A stretch of DNA of 49,092 nt from Chloroflexi bacterium OLB15 (GCA_001567085.1 LMZS01000161.1:1-49092), one strand, 5' to 3'; positions 28,752 to 39,586 are shown, numbered from the stretch's first letter. Notes: generated by a model from the letters alone, not told the origin. Translations and numbers: made by a program.

Positions 28752-28961
28752 TTAGTTCGGTACATTTCCGTCCATCGGCGGGATTTCAGGCCGCACGGTA
28801 TCGCGTGGGCGCGGCGCGCCTTCAGGGGCTTCACGTTCAATCTGTGCAAAGCCTTCTTGCCAGCTTCCGCCGCTTTCGCGCATTTCATCGGCGGCTTTTT
28901 CTACTTCTTTGTCCAGGATTGCATCGTCACGCCTAAAAAACTTGCGAATTTTGTCGAACAT
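28752..28961 (-). CDS. Small charged protein, unknown
   Basis: 69 residues: MFDKIRKFFRRDD, a Lys/Glu helix, then a Pro-rich tail ending DGNVPN. AAGGAG lies about 6 bases before ATG 28961, which supports it as a real gene. The N-terminal amphipathic basic helix could touch the membrane. No family recognised. Confidence 0.6.
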   Translation of the reverse strand: MFDKIRKFFRRDDAILDKEVEKAADEMRESGGSWQEGFAQIEREAPEGAPRPRDTVRPEIPPMDGNVPN

Positions 28962-29194
28962 TTCGCGCTCCTTGACAGTCCATCTACAACGATTGTATCA
29001 GGGAAAACGAAGATCGGGATATTACCACGCGCGGCGGCGCGGTTGTCCTCAGCAGGGAAAGCAGGAAAATGTGCGCTTTCAGCCGCCGGAAAGCTATAAA
29101 ATAACTTCTACACCAATCACGTCCCCTTCAAGGGACGCCATTTTAGCCGCCGGTGATGAGGGTACGGCGAACAGCGCGCCCTCTGAAAGGAAAA

Positions 29195-30004
29195 ATGATG
29201 GCTGATCCAGTTTTATCTTCCCGCCCCATATTAGATCGTTTTCGTCTTGAGGATCGTGTCGCGCTGGTCACTGGCGGCGGGCAGGGTATTGGCCGTGCCT
29301 ATGCCCATGCGTTGGGCGAAGCTGGCGCTGCTGTCGCCGTTGTTGACCTTTCGCTGCCGCACGCCGAATCCGTTGCCGCCGAGCTGACTGCTAAAGGCAT
29401 CAGGGCAATCGCCGTTCACGCCGATGTCACCCGTCCCGATCAGGTTGAAGCGATGGTCAATGCCATCATCTCAAAATGGGGTTCGCTCACCATTGCCGTC
29501 AACAATGCTGGCATCAGCCAGTGGGTCAACGCTGAAGATATGGCTGAAGCTGATTGGGATCGCATAATGTCCGTCAATCTCAAAAGCGTTTTCCTGTGCG
29601 CGCAGGCCGAAGCAAAAGCCATGTTGCCCGCAGGCTACGGCAAGATCATCAACACCGCGTCTATGTCTGCTTCTATCGCCAATACCCCGCAAAATCAGGC
29701 CGCCTACAATGCCAGCAAAGCCGGCGTTTTGCACCTCACCCGCAGCCTCGCCGCCGAGTGGGCGAATCGGGGTGTTCGCGTGAACAGCATCAGTCCGGGC
29801 TACACCCGCACCAAATTGGTAGATGATCTGCTCGCCACCCCCATCGGTCAAGAGATGCTGCCGAAATGGTTGGCGCTCACGCCCATGAAACGGATGGCTG
29901 AAGTTACCGACCTTCAGGGCGCGGTTGTTTATCTCGCCGCCGAAGCCTCAGATTACATGACCGGCAGCGACATCATCATAGACGGCGGCTATTGCTGCTG
30001 GTAA
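29195..30004 (+). CDS. Short-chain dehydrogenase/reductase (SDR)
   Basis: NAD(P)-dependent oxidoreductase, 269 residues, classical SDR. It has the cofactor motif [14 protein letters not shown], catalytic Ser (NTASMSAS), YNASKAG (catalytic Tyr/Lys), and SPGYTRTKL. The Asp after the second strand (VVDLS) suggests NAD preference. The C-terminal [11 protein letters not shown] is typical of polyol/glucose-type SDRs. The start is one of two adjacent ATGs (29195, 29198) after AAAGGA. It stands alone, convergent with ilvD. Confidence 0.92.
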   Translation: MMADPVLSSRPILDRFRLEDRVALVTGGGQGIGRAYAHALGEAGAAVAVVDLSLPHAESVAAELTAKGIRAIAVHADVTRPDQVEAMVNAIISKWGSLTIAVNNAGISQWVNAEDMAEADWDRIMSVNLKSVFLCAQAEAKAMLPAGYGKIINTASMSASIANTPQNQAAYNASKAGVLHLTRSLAAEWANRGVRVNSISPGYTRTKLVDDLLATPIGQEMLPKWLALTPMKRMAEVTDLQGAVVYLAAEASDYMTGSDIIIDGGYCCW

Positions 30005-30120
30005 ATGACAGGCCGGGTGCTTTCCGCGATTGTGGGGCTTTTGGAGCAACGTAAAGGGCGGTTCGCAAACCGCCCTCTAGTGATAACATCATCTTGCAGC
30101 TTACTGCTGGCGCTTAACCG

Positions 30121-31848
30121 CTAGCTGCGCGGCAGCCCAGTCAGGGTATTCGTCACCGCGCCATCGTCGGCCTGCGCCACCATGCGCGCATACTTGGCAA
30201 ACACGCCGCTAACGTAATGCGGCTGTGGCGGCATCCATGCCTTGCGGCGGCGCTCCAGCTCATCTGCGCTCACGTCCAGATTCAGCGAACGCGCATCAAT
30301 ATCAATCAGGATGGCATCGCCTTCCTGCACCAGCGCAATCGGCCCGCCAACTGCCGCTTCCGGCGCAACATGCCCGATCATCAGCCCGCGCGTTGCCCCG
30401 CTAAAACGCCCATCTGTGACCATTGCCACTGTGCCGCCCAGCCCTTGCCCGGCCAGCGCCGCCGTAATTTGCAGCATTTCCTGCATGCCCGGCCCGCCAA
30501 CTGGCCCTTCGTAGCGGATCACCACCACATCGTTGGCAACAATATCTTGCCGCTTCACGGCTTCAAAGGCCTCAATTTCGCTGTTGTAAACCCGCGCGCG
30601 CCCCCGCATCTGTCGCGGCTCAATGCCCTTCAGCTTGACCACGCAGCCATTCGGCGCAAGGTTGCCTTTTAGAATATGCAGGCCGCCTTCACTGGCAATC
30701 GGATCATCGAAGGTTTTCACTACCTGCTGCCCCGGCGCTTCTTTCGCGCTGGCCGCTTCTTCGCCTAGCGTCTTGCCTGTACAGGTCAACACATTCGCAT
30801 CCGCATATCCGGCGTCCACCAGCCGCTTCGCCAGCAGGCGGTTGCCGCCTGCCTTGTGCATATCCGTCGCCACATACTTGCCTGCCGGTTTCAGATCGCA
30901 GATCAGCGGCGTGTGCTTGCTGATGTGTTCGATGTCATCAATCGTGAAGTCAATCCCCGCCTCACGCGCAATCGCCAGCGAATGTAAAACGGCGTTGGTG
31001 CTGCCGCCGCTGGCCGCCACCGCCGCGATCCCGTTTTCCAGCGCTTTGCGGTTGATCAGCTTGCTGGGGCGCAGGTCTTCGCGGATCATCTTCAAAATCA
31101 GTTCGCCGCAGTCCAGGGATACCCGGTCTTTGTCATCATCCATCGCCGGAATATCGGCCATGCCCATCGGGCAGATGCCGATGAACTCCGCGAACATGCC
31201 CATCGTGTTGGCGGTGAACTGCCCGCCGCATGCGCCCGGCCCGGGGCAGGCGGAATCTTCGATTTCCTTCAGGTCTTCAGCCGTGATCTTGCCCGCCGTA
31301 AATGCGCCGATGTATTCGTACACTTCCTGTACGGTTACATCTTTGCCCCGGAAATTGCCGGGAGCGATGCTGCCGCCGTAAAGCATGATCGACGGTACGT
31401 CCATGCGTACCAGCGCCATGATCGTTCCGGGCATGGTTTTATCGCAGGCCGCCAGCGTGATGATGCCGTCGAAGAAATTGCCCCGCGCCACCAGTTCGAT
31501 GCTGTCAGCGATCACTTCGCGGCTGATCAACGAGGCTTTCATGCCTTCTGTGCCCATCGTGATGCCGTCGCTGATGGTTACGGTGTTGAATTCCAGCGGC
31601 GTCCCTCCGGCGCGGCGGATGCCTTCTTTCATCTTTGCCGCCAGCCGCCGCAGGTGGAAGTTGCACGGCCCGATCTCCGTCCATGTATTGGCGATACCAA
31701 TTAACGGTTTGGCAAGGTCATCATCGGTCAGCCCAATCGCCTTCAGCATAGAACGCGCGCCCGCGCGATCTGTGCCTTCCAGTAACGTGCGGCTGCGTAG
31801 TTTGCTGATATCTAAAACAGCATCGCGAACTTCAGGAGAGTCGGTCAT
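30121..31848 (-). CDS. ilvD: Dihydroxy-acid dehydratase
   Basis: Fe-S-dependent dehydratase of branched-chain amino acid synthesis, converting 2,3-dihydroxy-isovalerate (and the methylvalerate) to the 2-keto acid. 575 residues, full length. Cluster ligands are visible in AACDKTMPG and [18 protein letters not shown]; other family motifs are [27 protein letters not shown] and GRFSGATRG. The start is ATG 31848 with GGAG 7 bases upstream; the longer TTG start at 31860 would overlap that site. No other ilv gene is in the window. Confidence 0.96.
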   Translation of the reverse strand: MTDSPEVRDAVLDISKLRSRTLLEGTDRAGARSMLKAIGLTDDDLAKPLIGIANTWTEIGPCNFHLRRLAAKMKEGIRRAGGTPLEFNTVTISDGITMGTEGMKASLISREVIADSIELVARGNFFDGIITLAACDKTMPGTIMALVRMDVPSIMLYGGSIAPGNFRGKDVTVQEVYEYIGAFTAGKITAEDLKEIEDSACPGPGACGGQFTANTMGMFAEFIGICPMGMADIPAMDDDKDRVSLDCGELILKMIREDLRPSKLINRKALENGIAAVAASGGSTNAVLHSLAIAREAGIDFTIDDIEHISKHTPLICDLKPAGKYVATDMHKAGGNRLLAKRLVDAGYADANVLTCTGKTLGEEAASAKEAPGQQVVKTFDDPIASEGGLHILKGNLAPNGCVVKLKGIEPRQMRGRARVYNSEIEAFEAVKRQDIVANDVVVIRYEGPVGGPGMQEMLQITAALAGQGLGGTVAMVTDGRFSGATRGLMIGHVAPEAAVGGPIALVQEGDAILIDIDARSLNLDVSADELERRRKAWMPPQPHYVSGVFAKYARMVAQADDGAVTNTLTGLPRS

Positions 31849-31958
31849 AAAATGCTCCAATCAAAGAGATTTTGGGTCATACATAAGCGTATTTCCTGAT
31901 TGTAACGCGGAAATCAGGGCGCGTGGAATTGGCGGTATACTATGGTTATGAGAGGGTT

Positions 31959-32719
31959 TTACACGCTTGTCGCAATCAAGGCCGCGCCGTACACAATCAG
32001 CAATTGCGCCGGGCCATAGGTCAGCCAGACCACATCCCCGATTGCAGCCCACTTGAACCTTAGCCCGTTGAACATTTCTGCCGCTAAGATCAGATCGCTG
32101 AACAAAAACAGTGCCGCGCCGATCACCGGTAGCCACGCCTGCGCCTGACCGAGGATCAGCGCCGCGCCGAGCGTGACGCCCAGCGTGGTCGCCAGCAGAA
32201 TCGAATAGGGCAGCGCCAGCCAGTGTAAAAGTGTGCGCTCTGATGCAGGCCGCAGCACCACGAGATACCACAGCGCCAGTGCCGCAGTCCACACCAGCAA
32301 AATCGGCCAGAAGGGGGCGTGGCTCCGCTTTCGACCATCAAGGGAATGGCCGCCAGTGAAGTGAACCCGGCAATGTACAGCACATGACCCAGCCCAAAGG
32401 CCATCATCCCGCCGATCACGTTGCGCTTGCCGATCACACCCGCCATGAACAGATCGCCCAGAAAACCGAAGCTCATGCCAAAGGCGACAAAGCCCCGCAA
32501 AGGCATGCCTTCTTCGTCGCTGAAAAAGGCGAATGCCCACGCCGCGATCACCAGCGCCAGCGACGAGAGCATGCGCGCTGTGCGGGGAATACGCTGCGAA
32601 TTGCCTTCAGTCGGCTTGCCTAGCAGGAAGCCGCCAAACAGCAGCGCCGCCCAAACGATCAATAAGCCGAACGTTAGGGCATAGAGATAGGGTTCGCGGG
32701 GGCCTTCAGCATTGTTCAC
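31959..32719 (-). CDS. YhhN-family membrane protein (lysoplasmalogenase-like), one frameshift
   Basis: About 254 codons after repair, seven to eight hydrophobic helices. Family features are FGMSFGFLGDLFMAG (Asp in the GDL motif) and ALFLFSDLILAAEMF (SD motif) near the C-terminus, as in YhhN/TMEM86 lysoplasmalogenases. The frame breaks at the five-G run 32313-32317 (plus strand). One extra base joins ESGATPP to FWPILLVWTAAL. The start is uncertain: GTG 32719 lacks a clear ribosome binding site. The gene is divergent from the amine oxidase. Confidence 0.82.
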
Positions 32720-32813
32720 GGTTAGCAATACGATTCGTAATGTATAATGGCCACGGATAAGCGTTTCATGTGAATCATGCCGCGCCGCCGCGTTCTCTGC
32801 AAAAAGGGATGCC

Positions 32814-34103
32814 ATGTTAGACGCAATTATCATCGGAGCCGGAGCCGCCGGAATAGCCGCCGCCCGCAGGCTGCACGACAGCGGCCGGCAGGTATGTGTG
32901 TTAGAGGCCAGCCCGCGTATTGGCGGGCGTGTGCAAACCGATCTGCAGTGGGCAGATTTCCCCGTAGAACTGGGCGCGGAATTTATTCATGGTGAAAAAG
33001 CGGTCACGCGCATGCTGGTGATGCAGGCAGGGCTGCATCTGCTGCCGGTGCAGCGTGGTGGCAAACTGCTGTGGGGCAGTCCGGCGCTGCCGCTTACTAA
33101 AATTGACCGCGATGAACGCAAGCTGATTCTGGGTTTGCTGGCGGATTACGCCCGCCTGAAAACTGCGCCGCTGCCGGGCGATCTTTCCCTGAAAGGCTAC
33201 CTGATGAGCCGGGGATGGGATCAAGCGGCGATTCAAGCTGCCGATGTGCTGCTGGCGCAAACCTGCTGCGCGCCGGTAGATGCGCTGAGCTGCGAAGATT
33301 TGCGCCGTGAAATGCTGGCGGATCACGCTGGCGGGCTGGAACACGGCGAAGCCCGCATCCTTGAAGGCTACAGCGCCCTGTTCAACTGGCTGTCAACCGG
33401 GCTGGATATTCGCCTGAATTCGCCGGTGCAATCCATCCACCGCCATCAGGATGGCGTCATGGCTACCGTCGGCACCGAAGCGATTGTCGCTCGCACCTGT
33501 ATTATCACCATCTCTGTCGCCATGCTCAAAGCCAACCGGATCGCCTTTGCGCCGGAATTGAGCGATGAAAAGCTGGCGGCTATCACAGCTTTACAGATGG
33601 AGCCAGCCACCAAGCTGATCTATAAATTCAAAGATCGCCTGTGGGCGCCCGAACTCACCTACATGGCGCATCGCGGTACAGCCGCTCGCTGGTGGACGCC
33701 TGCTTATGGCCGTAACGGTGCTGATCCCGTGATCGCTTGCTATATCACGGCAGGTCGCGCCGAAAAATTGGATCGCATGGACGAAACCGCCGCGCTCGAA
33801 ACTGGCCTTGCTGATCTGGCGGCGTTGTTGGGCTTGCCTCGCGCCCGCCTATCTGCGGAGCTGGCTGCCGCGCGTCGCGTCAGTTGGGCGGAACAGCCCT
33901 GGATCGGCGGTGGCTATGCTTACGTCCCGGCAGGCAAAGCCGCCGCGCGTCTTGCGCTCGCCGCCCCTGAAGATGGCGGCCTGTTCTTCGCGGGTGAAGC
34001 TACCGCCCACGACACCAACCCTCAGACCGTTCACGGCGCAGTTGAAACCGGTTGGCGCGCCGCGAAAGAGGCCGCAGCCTACATTCGCGCACGGATGCTT
34101 TAA
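32814..34103 (+). CDS. Flavin-containing amine oxidase
   Basis: FAD-dependent oxidoreductase, 429 residues. It has the dinucleotide motif IIIGAGAAGIAAARRL, then EASPRIGGRV (the GGR motif of amine oxidases), ELGAEFIHG, and a C-terminal FAD motif LFFAGEATA followed by TVHGAVETGWRAA. The length and layout are those of monoamine/polyamine oxidases and phytoene-desaturase-like enzymes; the substrate is unknown. The start is ATG 32814 with AAAGGGA upstream. Confidence 0.93.
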   Translation: MLDAIIIGAGAAGIAAARRLHDSGRQVCVLEASPRIGGRVQTDLQWADFPVELGAEFIHGEKAVTRMLVMQAGLHLLPVQRGGKLLWGSPALPLTKIDRDERKLILGLLADYARLKTAPLPGDLSLKGYLMSRGWDQAAIQAADVLLAQTCCAPVDALSCEDLRREMLADHAGGLEHGEARILEGYSALFNWLSTGLDIRLNSPVQSIHRHQDGVMATVGTEAIVARTCIITISVAMLKANRIAFAPELSDEKLAAITALQMEPATKLIYKFKDRLWAPELTYMAHRGTAARWWTPAYGRNGADPVIACYITAGRAEKLDRMDETAALETGLADLAALLGLPRARLSAELAAARRVSWAEQPWIGGGYAYVPAGKAAARLALAAPEDGGLFFAGEATAHDTNPQTVHGAVETGWRAAKEAAAYIRARML

Positions 34104-34153
34104 GCGAGCGCACCCGCTAACCCCTCAACCGCTTTGCCAGCAGAGGCATTAAA

Positions 34154-34771
34154 TTACTCTGCCAGCCCCTCTTTTTTGATTTCCGCCACGACCTCGCGCA
34201 GGGTTTCGACGGGCACCGCGCCGGGGATCAGGTAGCGCATCTCGAAAATTTGCGCGGGAACGCCCTGAAGCCCGTAGGCATACGCTTGCCGCACATCCTG
34301 CGTCACCTCAATATCGTATTCGGCATATTTGACCGGATCGCCCATCACGTCAGCAAAGGCTTCGCCATCCAGCCCCGCGCTTTCAGCAATCTCGCGCAGC
34401 ACCGCAAGCTGGCTGATGTCCTTGGCTTCGTGCCAGTACGCCCGTTTCACCGCCTCGTGAAAGTCGTGGTTGCCCTGCGCTTCAGCATATTTATCGGCTA
34501 TCAGCGCCAGACGGCTGTTGATGCCAAAGGGCCCGGAATTGATTACCAGTCCGTGCTGCTCAAGCATCATTTTGTTAAATTGCGGCTGCCCGACTTCCGT
34601 GATATGCCGTAGATAATCGGGCGGCATCGGCGGTGAACCTGCCGGATGCAGCTCATAGGCGTGCCAGGTGATGTTGACCGCTTCCGTTTCTTGCAGTTGT
34701 TTCAGATTCAGCGCCGCCGCGTAGCACCATGGGCACACAAAATCTGACCATACATCTACTTGTATTGCCAT
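34154..34771 (-). CDS. DsbA-family (FrnE-like) dithiol oxidoreductase
   Basis: 205 residues, cytosolic (no signal peptide). A thioredoxin fold with a helical insertion; the redox motif CPWC is at residues 13-16 (SDFVCPWCY). The ending GVPAQIFEMRYLIPGA contains the cis-Pro loop (GVPA). This matches the FrnE/DsbA-like group implicated in oxidative-stress tolerance. The start is ATG 34771 with AAAGG upstream. Confidence 0.92.
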   Translation of the reverse strand: MAIQVDVWSDFVCPWCYAAALNLKQLQETEAVNITWHAYELHPAGSPPMPPDYLRHITEVGQPQFNKMMLEQHGLVINSGPFGINSRLALIADKYAEAQGNHDFHEAVKRAYWHEAKDISQLAVLREIAESAGLDGEAFADVMGDPVKYAEYDIEVTQDVRQAYAYGLQGVPAQIFEMRYLIPGAVPVETLREVVAEIKKEGLAE

Positions 34772-35016
34772 TCATAACCTTTCATTTAGATTGTGAGTGA
34801 TACAGGCTGTATGAATAGTTACCTGTACGATAACGTCATCTGCCGTCACCGCGTCATCGCATCTCATTCAAACTGTTCAACGCAGTCGGATACTTTCGGC
34901 CTGCTGCGCGTTTATGGATCACCCCGTTTAGACGCGCTGATGCCCCGCTTTCTTTCCCGCGCTGCGTCAGGGTATCGTTATCCGCCTTTTTGAGGGTTGG
35001 GAGAGATCAACAGGGG

Positions 35017-35432
35017 CTATTCACGCTGCCTGCGAAACGCAAGCTCGCCAGTAACGCCCAATTCCCGCAGCGCCGCGTGGATTCGCGCCACATCCGCCGC
35101 ATCATCGGATCGTAGGTCAGCACATGAATCACCCGATCTGCCTGATCCACGCCCAATGAGCGCGAAGCGGTAGCCGCTTTCGATTTGTAGCCCAGCTTTC
35201 CTTCCCGCGTCGCCTGCTTAATCGTCGCCCACAGCGCATCAATCCCGCTCGTCGTCGTCGGCACAACCCACACCCCCGCGCGGGACGTAGGCTCTTTTCC
35301 TTCAATCTCGCGTTTGGCTTCCACCCAGTACACGCCAGCAGCTTCCGATGGCACGGCTTCAGCATCGTGCGCCATGCGTGCCCGCTGCACCATCTGTATT
35401 AAGTTCAAATCAAGGGGATCGTTTGAGGGCAT
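35017..35432 (-). CDS. DUF1917-like (phosphothreonine lyase-domain) small protein, one frameshift
   Basis: 139 residues after repair. The core GVYWVEAKREIEGKEP and GVWVVPTTTSGIDALWATIKQATREGKLGYKSKAAT matches the pattern of small proteins annotated with the DUF1917/phosphothreonine-lyase-like domain, whose activity is untested as far as I know. The frame breaks at GG 35107-35108 (plus strand). Adding one G restores YDPDDAADVARIHAALRELG and the stop at 35017-35019; unrepaired, the frame runs to 35007 with an unlikely Trp/Arg-rich tail. The N-terminal LIQMVQRARMAHD resembles that of the Ada-like protein. Confidence 0.75.
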
Positions 35433-35463
35433 TTTATGAATCAGAAAGGCTCATGAACTGCGC

Positions 35464-37571
35464 TTACTTTTGACTTTCACCTTGGGGCTGCCCCAACGGC
35501 ATCGTAAATCCGAATTTGCTGCCTTCGCCATATACGCTGGAAAAGCGCAGCGTTCCACCGTGCTGTTCAACGATCCGCTTAACCAGATACAGCCCCAGCC
35601 CTGTCCCATCAATCTTAGCGGTTTCCTCGCTCTTTACGCGGTAGAACGGCTCAAACAAGCGTGTCTGGCTTTCTTCGCGAATGCCCACCCCCGTATCAAT
35701 CACCTCGAAAAGGGCGCTGTCTTTGCCTTCTCGTGCTAGCCGCACGGTCACGAAGCCGCCCGGCAGCGTGTACTTGATCGCGTTGCCCACCAGATTGGCA
35801 ATTGCTTCTGGCAGGCTGGTGGCATCAGCCATCACTTCCATCGGCGTGGTATCAAGCTGCGTGATCAGGTTGATATCTTTTTGCCGCGCTTCGTCACGAT
35901 GTTCAACAATCGTCTTCAGCACCAGTTCGTTCAGCGAAACCGGCGCGCGCGGCTGGTTGCGTAATGCGTTTACGCGCTCCAGCGATAAGATTTCGGTGGA
36001 CATGCGCTGGATGCGCTCGCCTGCGCGCCGTATCGCATCCACGTACCCGCGCTGCTCTTCAGTGAGCACCGGCTCAAGGTCAAAGGAGAGGATGTCTAAA
36101 TAGCCAAGGATGATCCTAGCGGGCTGCGCAGGTCGTGGCTGGCGATGCGGATCATATCCGTCTTGAGTTGTTCCAGTTCGCGCATCGCGCCAAGCTGTTC
36201 CTGCGATAGCTCGTACAGCCGCGCGTTCTCAATCGCTGGCGCCACCCGTGAGGTGAGCATCTGCACGTATTCAAAGATCGCTTCCGTGAATTGTTCGGGG
36301 TGCGATGTCTCCAGATTGATCACCCCTAACAGCTTGTCATGGGTGATCAGCGGTATCGCAATTTCCGCCTGTGTATCCGGAATATCGTTGATGTAATCAG
36401 GATCAACGCTCACGTCAATCACCCGCTGCGGCTGTCGCAAACGCATCGCCCGTCCGGTAATGCCCGCGCCTGTGGGCAGGTTCGCAGAGTAAACACGTTC
36501 TTCGCCCGTGCCTGCCGCCCGCACCACGATCACGGTATTGTCTTTGATCAGCCCGATGAAGCCTGTTTCCGCGTTGCTTAAGATCACGGCGGCGTTCAGC
36601 GCCACCTTAAGCACTTTTTCGACTTCCAGCGCGTGGTTCAGTTCATTATCCACCTGCTGAAGCACTGAAAGCAGCACCATTCGCTGCGCCAGCGCCTCTT
36701 CAACTGCCTTGCGGTCGGTCACATCGCGCACAATCCCGCGAAAGCCTACCAGTTTCTCGCGTTCGTCGCGCCGCGCTGAAATGGAAAGCTCAATATAGGT
36801 GATTGAGCCGTCAGCGCGTACCACTTTGCTTTCAAATGCCCGTATCGGCTTGCCGGTGCGCTGCACATGGTCAAAGGCGCGTTCCGCCGCCTCAGCAGTT
36901 ACGTCATCGGTGAAACTGCGGAATGAAACCGGCTTTCCATTCAGCAAATCAGCTTTTGAACAGCCTAAAATTCGCGCCAGCGCGCTGTTGACCAGCGTGT
37001 AGTTTCCCTTCAGGTCAATTTCGTAATAGCCGTCCTCAATGTCCTCAAGGATGTCGCGGTTCGTCAGCCGCGCGTCCTGTAGGGCATCGGTCTCTTTCTT
37101 CCAACTGCTCACGTCGTAGGCGATGCCGATCACGCCTTCGATGCCATTCAAGCCGCGCAAAGGCGTGCTTTGTGCTTCGTAGTATTGCTCGCCAATCTGT
37201 ACGACGGTGCGCGTATTCTCGCCGTTTAGCACCTTCTCCATCAACGCTTGCAGATCGGGAATGTCAAAGATGCCCGAAAGATCATCAAGCGAACGCCCGA
37301 TGATGTCTTTTGTGTTCAACAGGTCTGGCTCAATATCGTGGCCTTCCATCATGGTCACGATGCCATTCCGATCTAGCGTATATACGATCAGCGGGGATTG
37401 TCGCAGGATCGCCCGAAGCCGATGGTCATCTCCATTGGCAGTTGACGGTAGCGGCGCGGCGCTGAGGGGTTTCGTTCGTCCGCGCTTTTGGTCTCGATCC
37501 ATGCAGGTTTCGGCTCGGTTCGTCTGTGCTTCACCAGCCACCGCAGGCTGGATCCTCTCATGCTCAACCAT
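35464..37571 (-). CDS. Sensor histidine kinase with two PAS and one GAF domain, one frameshift
   Basis: About 702 codons after repair, soluble (no membrane helix). Order: PAS at about 50-160 (LRQSPLIVYTLDRNGIV), PAS plus PAC at about 165-290 (GYYEIDLKGNYTLVNSA, FRGIVRDVTDRK), GAF at about 310-455, HisKA with the phospho-acceptor in ASHDLRSPLG, and HATPase with N box LVGNAIKYT, G1 DTGVGI and G2 GTGLGLYLVK. The frame breaks near 36114-36116 (plus-strand CC after GAT). Adding one C restores LGIILGYLDILSF and links the two parts. No response regulator lies next to it. The start at ATG 37571 is not well supported; ATG 37502 is an alternative. Confidence 0.9.
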
Positions 37572-37750
37572 ACCACAAATCCACTCGTTCTTCCTAATAC
37601 ATCCTTAAGGAGCATCCCTATGCCCCCGTAAATCCCATCGCTCGCGCATGAAATACCCTTACCCCGCGCCGCCGTGCTTTTAGAGTCATAGCAGCGCAAA
37701 CCGCAGTTGTTTATCGCCCAAACTGTTCCCCATAAAAGGAGTCATCCATC

Positions 37751-38939
37751 ATGTTAAACTGGCTGTCCGAACGCCTGCGCCCGCGTCAATCGCAGCCCCG
37801 CGCGCCCATTCTTTCCGCCATCGCCGCCCATCACGCGCCTTTTTAGCCTCGCGCCCTCAGCGGCAGCAGAGCAGGCGGGTCGCGTCTACGCGCAGTCGCC
37901 CTGGGTCTATGTCGCTGTAAATCGTATTGCTGAGGCCGCCGCCCTTGTTCCGCTGAACATCGTTAGCCGTGATGCGGCTCGTCCCGATGCCAGCGATCAC
38001 CCGCTGTATCGCCTCTTGAACGCGCCTAACCCTTATTTAAGTCGTTTTGAACTGCTGGAACAGACCGTTGGTACTTTGGAGCTATTCGGCAACGCCTACT
38101 GGTTTCTAGCGGGTGATAATCGTGGGCGTCCTGTCGAAATTTGGCCGCTCCAGCCAGATCGTATGCGTATCGTGCCCGATGCCGAGCGCTTCGTGCGCGG
38201 CTACATCTATGAACTGGACGGCCAGCGCATCCCCCTCGAACCTGTCGAGATCGTCCATTTCAAACGCTGGCATCCCGCCAATGATTTCTATGGCCTGTCT
38301 GCCTTGCAGGCCGCGCGGCTTGCCGTCCTCAGCGATCAGGCGATGGCGAACTGGAATCATGCCGCCTTTGGTCAGGATCGCGGTATTCCGGCGGGCATGG
38401 TCGTGATCAAGGATTTCATCACCGACGCCGATTTTGAACGCCTCAAGCGGGATTGGCGTGCCAGCTATGGCGGCGGCGAGCGGCGTACTGCCTTCCTGCG
38501 CGGGCAAGGCGTCGAGTGGCAGAATATCGGCCTCAGTCATCAAGACCTCGATTTCCTGCAAGGCAGAGCCGCTAACCGTGATGAAATTCTCAATATCTTC
38601 GGCGTGCCTATCGGTATGCTCAGTGAAAATGCCACCGAAGCCAACGCCAAAGTAGCCGAGCGTCTGTTCATTGAACGCACCCTTTGGCCGAAACTCACCC
38701 GCATCGCTGGCAAAATCACGCGAGACTTGCTGCCCTTCTGGTCGGGGCATTATGCCGCCGAATTTGAAGACATCCGCCCCACGGATATGCAGGCTCGCCT
38801 CAGCGAAATACACACCGCTTCCGCCGTCCTCAGCATCAATGAAATCCGTGACCGTTTTTACCATCTGCCGCCTGTTGATTGGGGCGCTCGCCCGCCAGCT
38901 TTCACCCCCGATCCCGCCCTCAGCGATCCCCCTCTGTAA
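37751..38939 (+). CDS. HK97-type phage portal protein, one frameshift
   Basis: About 396 codons, normal length for a HK97-family portal, the ring at the capsid vertex through which DNA passes. Portal landmarks: SPWVYVAVNRIAEAAA, HPLYRLLNAPNPYLSRFEL, GNAYWFLAGD, EIVHFKRWHP...YGLSAL, NRDEILNIFGVP and ATEANAKVAERLFIE. The start is ATG 37751 with AAAAGGAG upstream; the first 32 codons run in another frame into TAG at about 37845. The break is near the CCC at 37827-37829. It is restored by removing one C or adding two, so this break differs from the others in the window. The portion from 37830 on is continuous. Neighbours are a histidine kinase and a STAS-like gene, not phage genes. Confidence 0.85.
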
Positions 38940-38967
38940 CCTATCTCTGCGCCTCACCTCATCTGCA

Positions 38968-38989
38968 CGGGTACGGCATGCCGTACCCG
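38968..38989. terminator. Perfect palindrome after the portal gene
   Basis: CGGGTACGGC/GCCGTACCCG around AT, a 22-base self-complementary sequence 29 bases after the portal stop, followed by CCTCATTTTG. Probably a terminator. Confidence 0.55.
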
Positions 38990-39096
38990 CCTCATTTTGT
39001 GTCATTTGTCTTTCTTTTGTTGTGACATTTATACGTTTAATCTGGGATGTTTCATGGTATTGTTACCCCGTAATAATAAGTAATATGGACTCTTAA

Positions 39097-39495
39097 ATGC
39101 CCATCAATATTGTCTGGGAAGACGACGAAAAAACGATCATCCGTATAAGCGTTAGTGGCAAATGGACGCTTAAGGAATTCAACGATTGTTTCGACGTACT
39201 GGTGAAGCTGTATAGCTCCACCTCTAACAAGGTTGATATGATCGTTGATGCCCGGCAAAATCAAACCAATATGCTGAATGCCATCTCGTCGCTTGGGCGT
39301 ATGGACAGATCTACTCACCCTAATCACCGTTCCATCACCATCGTTGGCTCAAACCCCATTCTGCGCGTGGTTGGCAATATCAGCCAGCGTGTTGCCCCGC
39401 ATATCAGCCGCAATCTCGGTTTTGTGGATACCATTGAGGAAGCACATGCGCGCATCTTGCAGCTTCGCGCTCGCCTCAATGCTAGCCGCGCCTGA
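39097..39495 (+). CDS. Small STAS/SpoIIAA-like protein
   Basis: 132 residues, no signal peptide. The pattern (INIVWEDDEKTIIRISVSGKWT, then DVLVKLYSS, VDMIVDARQ, HRSITIVGSNPILRVV, then DTIEEAHARILQL) follows the beta-alpha order of SpoIIAA/STAS-like domains often found near sensor kinases. The gene sits between the portal and a GAF histidine kinase. The start is ATG 39097 with only a weak GGAC upstream. Confidence 0.68.
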   Translation: MPINIVWEDDEKTIIRISVSGKWTLKEFNDCFDVLVKLYSSTSNKVDMIVDARQNQTNMLNAISSLGRMDRSTHPNHRSITIVGSNPILRVVGNISQRVAPHISRNLGFVDTIEEAHARILQLRARLNASRA

Positions 39496-39520
39496 TCCTT
39501 ACGCAGTAAATCATCACAAT

Positions 39521-39546
39521 TAAAAAAGCGCGCCATTCAGCGCGCC
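39521..39546 (-). terminator. Terminator of the GAF histidine kinase gene
   Basis: GCGCGC/GCGCGC stem (39528-39533, 39540-39545) with a 6-base loop. On the minus strand it is followed by six T (39527-39522). It lies between convergent genes. Confidence 0.6.
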
Positions 39547-39586
39547 TTCGCTTTATATTTCCGGCATGATGGCGGCTTAATGTGTT

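Noticed and set aside
34772..35016. tRNA or other structured RNA in the gap before the DsbA-like gene
   Set aside because: No T-loop (GGTTCGAAT-type) sequence or acceptor stem could be found.
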